DNA of 61,790 nucleotides, from NCBI GenBank assembly GCA_022800525.1, contig JAAWQM010000010.1, positions 1 to 61,790 of the forward strand. The letters run 5' to 3'. The notes beneath the pieces were generated by a model, which ran no database searches, was not told the origin of the DNA, and worked only from the letters and a program-made list of their open reading frames with translations. A program made the position numbers and the translations under genes. Shown here in pieces: positions 36,936 to 44,235 of the stretch (positions within the stretch are counted from its first letter, which is position 1; each line of letters starts with the position of its first letter). Source of the stretch: Oscillospiraceae bacterium. Its GTDB lineage: Bacteria > Bacillota > Clostridia > Oscillospirales > Oscillospiraceae.

Positions 36936-37574
36936 TTACAGCGCGGAATAACCGTATTTGTCAATTGCGGCGTCCAGGGTCTGCCCCTGCCTGCACATCG
37001 GGCACTCCTCGGGGGAGTAGCTGGCGTAGCCCTGGAGATGCCCGGTATCAAACAGGGACACCACCGGTACGCCGTCCACCTCCTTCACGTGGCTGTAGAT
37101 CGCGGCCACGCCGGCCACATGGCCGCCGTAGTACTGTACGCAGCGCATCCCCTTCCGCACCGTGCCGCCGGTGGTGATGGACGCCAGCAGCAGCAGTATG
37201 TTCTTGCCCTCCAGCATGAAGCGGGCATTGTCGCGGAAAATGAGCATCCCATTGGAACTCAGGTTTTCCCGGAGAAGATAGATGTCCTTCCCCGCGTTGA
37301 CGGAGTTGAAGCTGGACTGAGTCAACTGCCGGGCCAGACACGCGCCGATAACCCGGGTGCCGTCCAGACAGAGGATCGTGTCGATCAGGGTGTTGGACTG
37401 GAACCGCTGGGCCAGCTGCTGGGCGACCGCGTCCGCCTCCCGGAGGCTGGACTGCTGGCGGGTCACATCAATGAAGTAATTGATGTGGCTGTTCCTGGTG
37501 GCGAAGTGGCCCTGGGCCACGCGGAGCGTCACGTCTCCTACACATACGGGAAGATTGAAAAACTTAGGTTCCAT
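36936..37574 (-). CDS. Phosphoribosyltransferase-like protein with altered PRPP motif
   Basis: A 212-residue protein with a type I phosphoribosyltransferase outline. The PRPP-loop region reads ILLLLASITTGGTVRKGMR where active enzymes have two acidic residues before the TTGGT segment; here those positions are Ala-Ser. Upstream, TILCLDGTRVIGACLARQL corresponds to the PPi-loop strand. The C-terminus has a CPMC pair. It may be a non-catalytic binding or regulatory protein. The gene has its own region between tyrS and the van-like cluster. Confidence 0.6.
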   Translation of the reverse strand: MEPKFFNLPVCVGDVTLRVAQGHFATRNSHINYFIDVTRQQSSLREADAVAQQLAQRFQSNTLIDTILCLDGTRVIGACLARQLTQSSFNSVNAGKDIYLLRENLSSNGMLIFRDNARFMLEGKNILLLLASITTGGTVRKGMRCVQYYGGHVAGVAAIYSHVKEVDGVPVVSLFDTGHLQGYASYSPEECPMCRQGQTLDAAIDKYGYSAL

Positions 37575-37683
37575 GGCTTGCCCTCCTTAATTGTGATTTG
37601 CGAGGGATGGGTTTCACCCCTTGGGGAGAATTCAGTATAGCATACTTTCCCCAAAAAGTCCATAGCCTTTCAAAAATTTTTGT

Positions 37684-38997
37684 CTATTTTGTCCATCCGC
37701 TGTCCCTGGTCTGCCGTTTGCCCCCTCCGCATACTCTGTTGCGGGAGGCGATTTGATGCGAAAAACTGTTTTGATCGTGACCGAACAGCGCTCCTCCGCC
37801 ACTGAGCGGGAGGCAAGAGAGATTGTTCAGCAGCGCGTCGCCCTCTGGCTGAAGGGCGCGCTGCTGGAGGCCAACCATCACCCGCTCCAGCCGCGCCCCT
37901 AGGCGGCTCAGAATCTCATTGGCGATGGTCCCGGCCTGTTCCGCCACATCGACGGCGGTGATCTCCCCGCCGCCGTCCCGGCCGATGAATACCGCCGTAT
38001 CCCCAGGCGAGACGCGGGGGACCTCCGTCACGTCCAGCAGGACCTGGTCCATGCACACCCGGCCTGCGATGGGAGCCCGCACACCGTTCACCAGCGCGGC
38101 TCCCACGCCGCAGCCCAGCGCACCCGGCAGGCCGTCCCCGTAGCCGATGGCCGCCGCAGCCAGCCGCGTGTCCCGCGCCGCGCGGAACCGGAGGGCGTAG
38201 CCTGCGCCCTCCCCCTGAAAGACATCCTTCACCACCGTAATCCGGGCTTTCAGGGACAGTACGGGCCGCAGACAGCCGCCATATTTCTCCAGGTCCGTCC
38301 GGGTTCCCAGGGTTCCGTAGAGGGCGATTCCCGTCCGGGCGCAGTCCCCGCCCAGCTCCGGGTAGCGCAGCAGGCCGTCGCTGGCTAAGATGTGGGCCTT
38401 CGGGATGACGCAGCCACGGGCCCGCAGCCGCGCCACCGCGTCGTGGAACGCTCTGCCCTGAGCCAGGGTGAACGCCCGCCCCGCCGGAGAGTCCGTCTCG
38501 TCGGCGCACAGGTGCGTATACGCGCCGGTGACGCGGAGGTTTGGAACGGCGAAGATGGCTTGCAGCTCCCGCAGGCGTTCACAGCGCTCCCCCAGGCGGT
38601 GCATCCCGGTATCCAGCTTCACATGGACCTCCAGGGGTTTTCCGTATTGACCCAGCTCCAGGGCGTAGGCGCAGTCCACCACCGTCTGCGTCAGCCGGTA
38701 CGCTTCCAGCGCCGGGAAACAGGCCGGATGGGTGTACCCCAGTACCAGGATGTCCCCCTCGACGCCGTGCTCCCGCAGCTCCGCGCCCTCCGCCGCCGAC
38801 GCCACACAGAAGGCTTTGATCCCCAGCGCGAACAGCTCCCGGGCCACCAGGACCGCGCCGTGGCCGTAGGCGTTGGCCTTGACCGCAGGCATCAGGGCGC
38901 AGCCCGGGGGCAGGAGGGACGTCAGATACGCCGCGTTGTGCCCCAGGGCCTCCCGGTCCAGCTCAATCCATGCGCGGCCTGTTGGAAAATCCGTCAT
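37684..38997 (-). CDS. Alanine/serine racemase, soluble VanT-like
   Basis: A 437-residue fold type III PLP racemase. The PLP Lys is in MPAVKANAYGHG, the second catalytic region reads GAGYALRFRA, and IGYGDGLPG plus RVCMDQVLLDVT match both alanine racemases and the racemase half of VanT. There is no membrane domain, unlike full-length VanT. The racemase fold ends at LSRLGARLERVMV; about 60 further residues have no family similarity. The ATG at 38997 overlaps the acetyltransferase stop as ATGA. The cluster context suggests it supplies D-Ser or D-Ala for the ligase. Confidence 0.85.
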   Translation of the reverse strand: MTDFPTGRAWIELDREALGHNAAYLTSLLPPGCALMPAVKANAYGHGAVLVARELFALGIKAFCVASAAEGAELREHGVEGDILVLGYTHPACFPALEAYRLTQTVVDCAYALELGQYGKPLEVHVKLDTGMHRLGERCERLRELQAIFAVPNLRVTGAYTHLCADETDSPAGRAFTLAQGRAFHDAVARLRARGCVIPKAHILASDGLLRYPELGGDCARTGIALYGTLGTRTDLEKYGGCLRPVLSLKARITVVKDVFQGEGAGYALRFRAARDTRLAAAAIGYGDGLPGALGCGVGAALVNGVRAPIAGRVCMDQVLLDVTEVPRVSPGDTAVFIGRDGGGEITAVDVAEQAGTIANEILSRLGARLERVMVGLQQRALQPEGDALLNNLSCLPLSGGGALFGHDQNSFSHQIASRNRVCGGGKRQTRDSGWTK

Positions 38998-39464
38998 GGC
39001 GTTCCCTCCCGCGTGATGATCCGGGGCGGCTGAGCCACCACAGTGGCCCCGTCCGGAACATCCGTGCTGACCACCGCGCCCGCGCCGATTCTGACGCCGT
39101 TCCCGACCCGGATGCCGCCAATCAGCACCGCCCCCGCACCGATGAGACACCGGTCCCCGACCCAGGGCGCCCGCCCGCCGGTCTCGCCGATGGTGACGTT
39201 CTGATAAATGCGGCAGTCTGCACCGATATGGGCGTACCGGGAGATATATACCCCATGGAGTCCGTGGGGCAGAGAGGGGACGCCGTCAAATACCGCGCCG
39301 TTGCCCACGTACCCGCCGTGGCGGCGGGCGGAACGGTTGACCAAAAAGGTGAGAACATTCCGGAGAGGCTTCGCCTGGCAACGCTCCCGCCAGCGGTACA
39401 GCCGCCAGAAACTCGCCATACGGTCGCCCCTGGACCAGTCGGTGACCGCCTCCCGCAGGCTCAT
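38994..39464 (-). CDS. Hexapeptide-repeat serine acetyltransferase-like protein
   Basis: A 156-residue left-handed beta-helix acyltransferase. Hexad repeats run from about residue 50 to 140 (ISRYAHIGADCRIYQNVTIGE, GAVLIGGIRVGNGVRIGAGAVV), as in short CysE/serine acetyltransferases. The longer alpha-helical N-domain of CysE is absent, as in EpsC- or truncated SAT-type proteins. Coupled by 4-base overlaps to the VanG-type ligase upstream and racemase downstream, it may act on serine or a cell-wall sugar. Confidence 0.8.
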   Translation of the reverse strand: MSLREAVTDWSRGDRMASFWRLYRWRERCQAKPLRNVLTFLVNRSARRHGGYVGNGAVFDGVPSLPHGLHGVYISRYAHIGADCRIYQNVTIGETGGRAPWVGDRCLIGAGAVLIGGIRVGNGVRIGAGAVVSTDVPDGATVVAQPPRIITREGTP

Positions 39465-40510
39465 GGCCTGCCTCCTACCGCCAGCTCGATGAGGGCGGAA
39501 ACCGTCTGCCCGAAGGACATCCCGGCGGCCTGCATCATGCTGGGATAGCGGCTGTGGGCGGTGAAGCCGGGGATGGTGTTGACCTCGCTGAAGACGATCC
39601 TGCCGCCGGGCTCCAGGAACATGTCCACCCGCGCGAACCCCCGGCAGCCCAGGGCCCGGTAGATGCGGCGGGCAGTTTCCTTCATCTCCTCCGACTTTTC
39701 CGGGGAAATGCGGGCCGGGACGTGAATGGCGGAGGTCTCCAGTGTGTATTTTTCCTTGAAGCTGAAAAATCCGCCGGACAGCTCGATTTCGTCCAGCTCG
39801 CCTACGGTCAGGAACGAATTGCCCATTACCGCGCAGCCAACCTCAAAGCCGGAGATGGCTTCCTCCAGGATGATCTGACTGTCGTACTGGAACGCCAGCG
39901 CGATGGCGGCGTCCAGCTGCTCCCTCCCCTCTACCCGCGTGATGCCGCAGGAGGACCCTGCCCGGAGGGGCTTGACGAACAGCGGACCGCCCAGCGCCTC
40001 CGCCGCCGCGTGAGCCTCCGCCGCCGTGCCGCGCTCCAGAACCACGGACACGGGAACCGCGACGCCCGCATCCTGAACCAGACGGTGGGCCCGGGCCTTG
40101 TCCATGCACAGCGCAGAGGCCAGCACGCCGCAGCCCACCAGCGGGATGCCCGCCAGCTCAAAGACGCCCTGGACAGTGCCGTCCTCGCCATTGCAGCCGT
40201 GGAGGACGGGGAACGCCGCGTCCAGATGGACCTTCTCCACACCCTCCCGCCGGAGGACCAGCAGACATTTTTCCTCCCGGTCCGGGGAGACCGCCGCCGG
40301 GACGCAGTCCGCGCCCTGCCAGGCGTCCTGCCGGATGCGCTCCACGCCGCCGGTATAGCAGAACCAGCGTCCGGCGGGGGAAATGCCGATGAGGATCGGG
40401 TGATATTTGCTGCGGTCCATATGGGTTATGACCGCATGGGCGGATTCCAGCGAAACACCGTACTCCGGGGAACAGCCGCCAAACAGGACTGCGATATTCA
40501 ATGGCTTCAT
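39461..40510 (-). CDS. vanG: D-alanine--D-serine (VanG-type) ligase
   Basis: A 349-residue ATP-grasp ligase. The sequence follows VanG along its whole length: AVLFGGCSPEYGVSLESA, FPVLHGCNGEDGTVQG, AGSSCGITRV, FEVGCAVMG, FFSFKEKYTLETS, EVNTIPGFTAHSRYP. The EKYTL omega-loop, as opposed to the SYxKY/LF pattern of housekeeping Ddl, points to D-Ala-D-Ser rather than D-Ala-D-Ala. Judged by eye from memory of VanG; D-Ala-D-Ala activity is not excluded. It sits downstream of vanR-vanS and a putative VanR operator. Confidence 0.83.
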   Translation of the reverse strand: MKPLNIAVLFGGCSPEYGVSLESAHAVITHMDRSKYHPILIGISPAGRWFCYTGGVERIRQDAWQGADCVPAAVSPDREEKCLLVLRREGVEKVHLDAAFPVLHGCNGEDGTVQGVFELAGIPLVGCGVLASALCMDKARAHRLVQDAGVAVPVSVVLERGTAAEAHAAAEALGGPLFVKPLRAGSSCGITRVEGREQLDAAIALAFQYDSQIILEEAISGFEVGCAVMGNSFLTVGELDEIELSGGFFSFKEKYTLETSAIHVPARISPEKSEEMKETARRIYRALGCRGFARVDMFLEPGGRIVFSEVNTIPGFTAHSRYPSMMQAAGMSFGQTVSALIELAVGGRP

Positions 40511-40540
40511 TGGTTCATTTACCTCTCTATCCAGCGAAAA

Positions 40541-40582
40541 CCGCTTTTTTCTGACACGGAATATCCTATCAGAAAAAAGCGG
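40541..40582 (-). terminator. 14-bp stem between vanS and the ligase gene
   Basis: CCGCTTTTTTCTGA (40541-40554) and TCAGAAAAAAGCGG (40569-40582) are exact reverse complements around a 14-base loop. It lies 30 bases after the vanS stop and 31 bases before the ligase start. It may be a terminator or attenuator; only TTTTC follows on the minus strand. Confidence 0.55.
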
Positions 40583-40606
40583 CGAATGCTTTAAGGGGCC
40601 TTTGGG

Positions 40607-40628
40607 AAAATCCTAAGAATTTGCTAAG
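40607..40628 (-). promoter_or_regulatory. Putative VanR operator upstream of the ligase
   Basis: Minus strand reads CTTAGCAAATT then CTTAGGATTTT: two 11-bp direct repeats in tandem, the geometry of OmpR/PhoB-family sites. It overlaps the last codons of vanS. A matching pair lies upstream of vanR (42550-42571). Confidence 0.62.
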
Positions 40629-41788
40629 GGAAACTTGCTGTTTTCAAAAGGGTCCTTCAGCAGGGTAATGGTGAAGGCAGTGACGCCTCCAGCGCTGCGG
40701 GCGGAGATGGTCCCGCCGTGGAGGGTGACGATCTCCTTGGCGATGGCCAGACCCAGGCCGGCGCCCCCGGTGCTGGAGGTCCGGGCGTCGTCCAGGCGGT
40801 AAAACTTGTCAAAGATGGCGTTCAGCTGGGACTCCGGGATGTCCGGCCCCAGGTTGGCGATCTCGATGGTCACCCGGTCCTCCTGCTCCGAGGCGGAGAC
40901 GGTGATCTCCGTGTCCATGGCGCTGTAGGCTGCGGCGTTTTTCAGCACATTGTTCAGCACCCGGGCCAGCTTCGCCGGGTCGCCGGTGACGGTCAAGTCC
41001 TCGCTGGCCCGGAGCACGGCAGTATTGCCCCGGGCGGACAGGATTGGGTAGAACTCGTCGATCATCTGCACCAGCATGTAATAGAGGTCGATCTTTTCCC
41101 TCTTCAGGTCAATCTGCTGGAGGTTGTACCGGGTGATCTCAAAGAACTCGTTGACCAGCTTCTCCAGCCGGTGGGCCTTGTCCAGAGTGATGTGGATGTA
41201 CTTTATCCGCTGCCCGGGCGGCATGTCCACCGCTTCGTCCAGCAGGCTCAGATAGCCAATAACGCTGGTCAGCGGCGTGCGGATGTCGTGGGCCAGGTAC
41301 ATGACCAGATCGTTCTTGCGCTGCTCTGCCAGCTCGGCCTCCATGATCCGCTGGCGCAGGGCCTGCTTCACGGCGACCAGCTTCCGCTCGGTCTCCAGCA
41401 TCTCTGCGGGCAGGTGGATCTCCGCCTTCTCGTCCAGCAGGGCGTTGATGCCCTGGTTGATCTGATCGAAGTAGTGGGTGAACCACCGCAGGAGGAACCG
41501 AAGCAGCAGCAGGAAGATCACGGAGGCCGCCGCAACCCACACAATCTCCGCGTTGTTGCGGAAAACCAGCCAGTAGGTCCGCACCGCGTCATCATAGGTC
41601 ATGTAAAAAATGTTCTGGAGCAGCTGCACAATCACATCCGCGCCCCGTCCGAACCAGACGAGCCGGTAAAAGAGAATCACCAGGGCCAGAGCCGCGGCTG
41701 CCGTCCCCGCAAGGCGCAGCACCAGCTTCCACCGCAGCTGGCGGTAGCCGGAACGGCCCGTTTTCCTGAATTGATCAGCGCGTTTCAA
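40613..41788 (-). CDS. vanS: VanS-like sensor histidine kinase
   Basis: A 391-residue membrane kinase with two helices (about 24-44 and 76-100), a short extracytoplasmic loop, HAMP-like linker, H-box YLAHDIRTPLTSVIGYLSLL, N-box VLNNVLKNAAAYS and G-box GGAGLGLAIAKEI. The H-box closely resembles VanS of VanG-type clusters. The start is TTG at 41788, preceded by GGAGTGGG, and overlaps the vanR stop by 14 bases; a longer open frame upstream lies within vanR and is not credible. It should phosphorylate the adjacent regulator. Confidence 0.85.
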   Translation of the reverse strand: MKRADQFRKTGRSGYRQLRWKLVLRLAGTAAAALALVILFYRLVWFGRGADVIVQLLQNIFYMTYDDAVRTYWLVFRNNAEIVWVAAASVIFLLLLRFLLRWFTHYFDQINQGINALLDEKAEIHLPAEMLETERKLVAVKQALRQRIMEAELAEQRKNDLVMYLAHDIRTPLTSVIGYLSLLDEAVDMPPGQRIKYIHITLDKAHRLEKLVNEFFEITRYNLQQIDLKREKIDLYYMLVQMIDEFYPILSARGNTAVLRASEDLTVTGDPAKLARVLNNVLKNAAAYSAMDTEITVSASEQEDRVTIEIANLGPDIPESQLNAIFDKFYRLDDARTSSTGGAGLGLAIAKEIVTLHGGTISARSAGGVTAFTITLLKDPFENSKFPLANS

Positions 41789-42473
41789 TTTTATATCCCA
41801 CTCCCCATATGGTCTTGATATATTTCGGCTCGTCCACCGTGTCCCCCAGCTTCTCCCGCAGGTGGCGGATATGGACGGTGATGGTGTTGTTGCTCTTGCT
41901 GTAGTACTCATCCTTCCATATTTGGTGGAACAGCTCCTCGGAGCTGACCACCCCGCCCTTCCGCTCCAGCAGGATGCGCAGAATGGCAAACTCCGTGGGC
42001 GTCAGCGCAAGCGGCTCCCCCGCCAGGAAGCACTCGTGGGTCTCCGTGTTCATCTCCAGCGCGGCGTGGAGCAGGACCGCCTCCTCCTGCCGCCGGGCGG
42101 GGTTGTACCGCTTGTAGCGGCGCAGCTGGGCCTTCACCCGCGCCACCATCTCCAGAGGACGGAAGGGCTTTGTGATGTAGTCATCCGCGCCCAGGGTCAG
42201 GCCGGTTATCTTGTCCGTCTCTGCGTCCTTGGCCGTCAGCATGATGACGGGGTATGTGTACCGCTCCCGTATCTTCTGGCAGAGGGTGAAGCCGCTCAGC
42301 TCCGGCAGCATGATGTCCAGAATCGCCAGGTCCAGCTCCGTGGTCTGGATACACGCCAGCGCCTCCCGGGCGGAGTAGAATTTATAGACTGTGTAGTTCT
42401 CATTCTGGAGGTACAGCTCCACCAGATCGCTGATCTCCCGCTCGTCGTCCACCACAAGAATCCTGTCCGGCAT
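41775..42473 (-). CDS. vanR: VanR-like OmpR-family response regulator
   Basis: A 232-residue regulator: receiver domain with VVDDE, phospho-acceptor Asp in LAILDIMLPELSGF and Lys in ADDYITKPFRPLEM; C-terminal winged helix with YIKTIWGVGYKIE. The receiver matches VanR of VanG-type clusters very closely. Paired 11-bp direct repeats 77 bases upstream (42550-42571) and again before the ligase suggest autoregulation and control of the cluster. Confidence 0.88.
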   Translation of the reverse strand: MPDRILVVDDEREISDLVELYLQNENYTVYKFYSAREALACIQTTELDLAILDIMLPELSGFTLCQKIRERYTYPVIMLTAKDAETDKITGLTLGADDYITKPFRPLEMVARVKAQLRRYKRYNPARRQEEAVLLHAALEMNTETHECFLAGEPLALTPTEFAILRILLERKGGVVSSEELFHQIWKDEYYSKSNNTITVHIRHLREKLGDTVDEPKYIKTIWGVGYKIETR

Positions 42474-42549
42474 CCGAATTTCTCCCCTTTCCGCAGCATA
42501 GCTCCATTTTACCAGATGTTCCCCATGATGACCATACTTTTTGGGGGAG

Positions 42550-42571
42550 AAATCATTAAGATTTTCCTAAC
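42550..42571 (-). promoter_or_regulatory. Putative VanR operator upstream of vanR
   Basis: Minus strand reads GTTAGGAAAAT then CTTAATGATTT, two 11-bp direct repeats matching the pair at 40607-40628 in spacing and sequence (core TTAG or TTAA then an A/T run). A TAAAAT -10-like hexamer lies downstream at 42506-42511. Confidence 0.6.
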
Positions 42572-42717
42572 GGGATACCCGGCCCGCATGGATTGTGCGG
42601 TTCCGGAAATTGCGCACTGAAAACCGATTCCCCGCCTATGAATACAGCTTCTGAGGGTGGAAATCCCGCCGCGTTTGTGCTATAGTGGACGAAAACAGTC
42701 AGTGGAGGGAACAAAAC

Positions 42718-43416
42718 ATGGGGTATCTCTTTGCCATCTGCGACGACGACGCGCAATACGCCCGGTACATCGGCCAGCTTGCCGCCCAGTGGGGCCAGCG
42801 GACCGGAACTCCAGTGGAGACGGAACGCTTCCCCTCGGCGGAAGCGTTCCTGTTCCGCTACGAGGAGCGCAGGGACTTCGATGTTCTCCTGCTGGACGTG
42901 GAAATGACCGGCATGGACGGCGTGGAGCTGGCCCGGACCGTCCGGCAGGCCAACGAGGACGTGCAGATCGTCTTTATCACCGGCTACACCGACTACATCG
43001 CCGAGGGCTACGAGGTGTCCGCCCTCCACTATCTGATGAAGCCGGTGAACGAGGAGAAATTTTATCAGGTCCTCACCCGCGCCGTCAGCCGTCTGGCCCG
43101 CAACGAGCCGTTTCTGACCCTGGAGCTCCCCGGCGAGACTGTTCGGGTGCCCCTGCCGGAGATCCGCTTCCTGGACGTACAGCAGAACTACGTCACCATC
43201 CACGGCAGACGGGACTATACCCTCAAGCGGCCCCTGGCGGAGTTCGAGGCGGCGCTGGACCGGAGGTTCTACCGGATGGGACGCTCCTGCATTGTGAATC
43301 TGACCTGCGTACGCCGGGTGACCCGGTCGGAGGTGGAGCTGACCAGCGGCGAACGCCTCCCCCTGCCCAGAGGACAGTACGAGAAGCTGAACCGGGCCAT
43401 CATTCAGCAGATATAG
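42718..43416 (+). CDS. LytTR-family response regulator
   Basis: A 232-residue regulator with a receiver domain (phospho-acceptor in LLLDVEMTGMDG, Lys in LMKPVNEEK) and a C-terminal LytTR DNA-binding domain from about residue 135 (IRFLDVQQNYVTIHG, RSCIVNLTCVRRV). GGAGGG precedes the ATG at 42718. It is divergent from vanR. With the kinase 14 bases downstream it forms a two-component pair that probably acts at the repeats at 44149-44178. Confidence 0.9.
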   Translation: MGYLFAICDDDAQYARYIGQLAAQWGQRTGTPVETERFPSAEAFLFRYEERRDFDVLLLDVEMTGMDGVELARTVRQANEDVQIVFITGYTDYIAEGYEVSALHYLMKPVNEEKFYQVLTRAVSRLARNEPFLTLELPGETVRVPLPEIRFLDVQQNYVTIHGRRDYTLKRPLAEFEAALDRRFYRMGRSCIVNLTCVRRVTRSEVELTSGERLPLPRGQYEKLNRAIIQQI

Positions 43417-43429
43417 GGAGGGCGGACAG

Positions 43430-44092
43430 ATGATACTGTTTGACCGTCTGCTGGACAAGCGTCTGGCTGCTTACCAGCGGGAATTGATCGAGATTCACTA
43501 CGCCGAGGTGGAGAATATGTATCGCCAGATGCGGGGCTGGCGCCACGACTACCGCAGCCACATCCAGGCCATGAAGGCCCACGCCGCCGCAGGCGACTGG
43601 AAGGCCGTGAACGCTTACCTGGACACCCTGGAGACCGACCTCTCCACTGTGGATATGGCGGTCAAGACCGGAAATCCCATGGCGGATGCCATCCTCAACA
43701 GCAAGATTTCCCTGGCCCGGGCCAAGTGCATCCCCGTCCAGGCCGACGCCAACATCCCGGTGGCTCTGAGCATCTCTGAGCTGGACCTGTGCGTCATCCT
43801 GGGCAACCTCTTCGACAACGCCATTGAGGCCAGTCTGGCCCTGCCGGAGCCGGAACGGCTGATCCGGGTATATATCGAGATGAAGGGGTCACAATTATAT
43901 ATTTCCTTCACCAACTTCACCGCCGTCAGGAAGCTGCGGAAGCTGGGAGGCCGCTTCCTCACCACCAAGGGCGAGGGCCATGGCTTTGGTCTGGTCCGCA
44001 TGGACGCCATCGTCCAGCGGCTGGGCGGCTACCTCACCCGCAACAGCGAGGATGGGGCGTTCACGACTGAGGTTCTGCTGCCCCTGGGGTGA
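43430..44092 (+). CDS. Soluble GHKL-domain sensor kinase
   Basis: A 220-residue kinase-type protein with no membrane segment. The probable phospho-acceptor His is in RGWRHDYRSHIQAM (about 35-48), and the GHKL ATPase region has LGNLFDNAIEAS (N-box) and GEGHGFGLVRM (G-box). AgrC-like kinases normally have an N-terminal sensor of five to seven helices, which is missing here; either it senses an internal signal or it is a truncated form. It follows the LytTR regulator. Confidence 0.85.
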   Translation: MILFDRLLDKRLAAYQRELIEIHYAEVENMYRQMRGWRHDYRSHIQAMKAHAAAGDWKAVNAYLDTLETDLSTVDMAVKTGNPMADAILNSKISLARAKCIPVQADANIPVALSISELDLCVILGNLFDNAIEASLALPEPERLIRVYIEMKGSQLYISFTNFTAVRKLRKLGGRFLTTKGEGHGFGLVRMDAIVQRLGGYLTRNSEDGAFTTEVLLPLG

Positions 44093-44148
44093 GAGGGGGC
44101 GCACAGCGCTTTGATGACTGTCAGTCCCTGCCATCCCTCCCCCATCTG

Positions 44149-44178
44149 GCAATTCGTCCCCCTGAAACGACAATTCGT
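44149..44178 (+). promoter_or_regulatory. Pair of LytTR-type binding boxes
   Basis: GCAATTCGT (44149-44157) and ACAATTCGT (44170-44178) are 9-mers whose starts are exactly 21 bases apart, the 9 + 12 geometry of LytTR sites; both continue as CCCCC. They fit the LytTR consensus (T/A)(A/C)(C/A)GTTN(A/G)(T/G) except for A in place of G at position 4. A TATGCT -10-like element (44211-44216) lies 33 bases downstream with no good -35, fitting activator dependence. Confidence 0.68.
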
Positions 44179-44235
44179 CCCCCGGACCGCACAGCTGGAG
44201 GACTTTGTGCTATGCTGTCACCGAGGTGAGAAACA

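Noticed and set aside
37684-42571. Calling the cluster a vancomycin-resistance operon.
   Set aside because: No VanX/VanXY/VanY gene is in the window and ligase specificity was judged only by eye, so resistance cannot be claimed.
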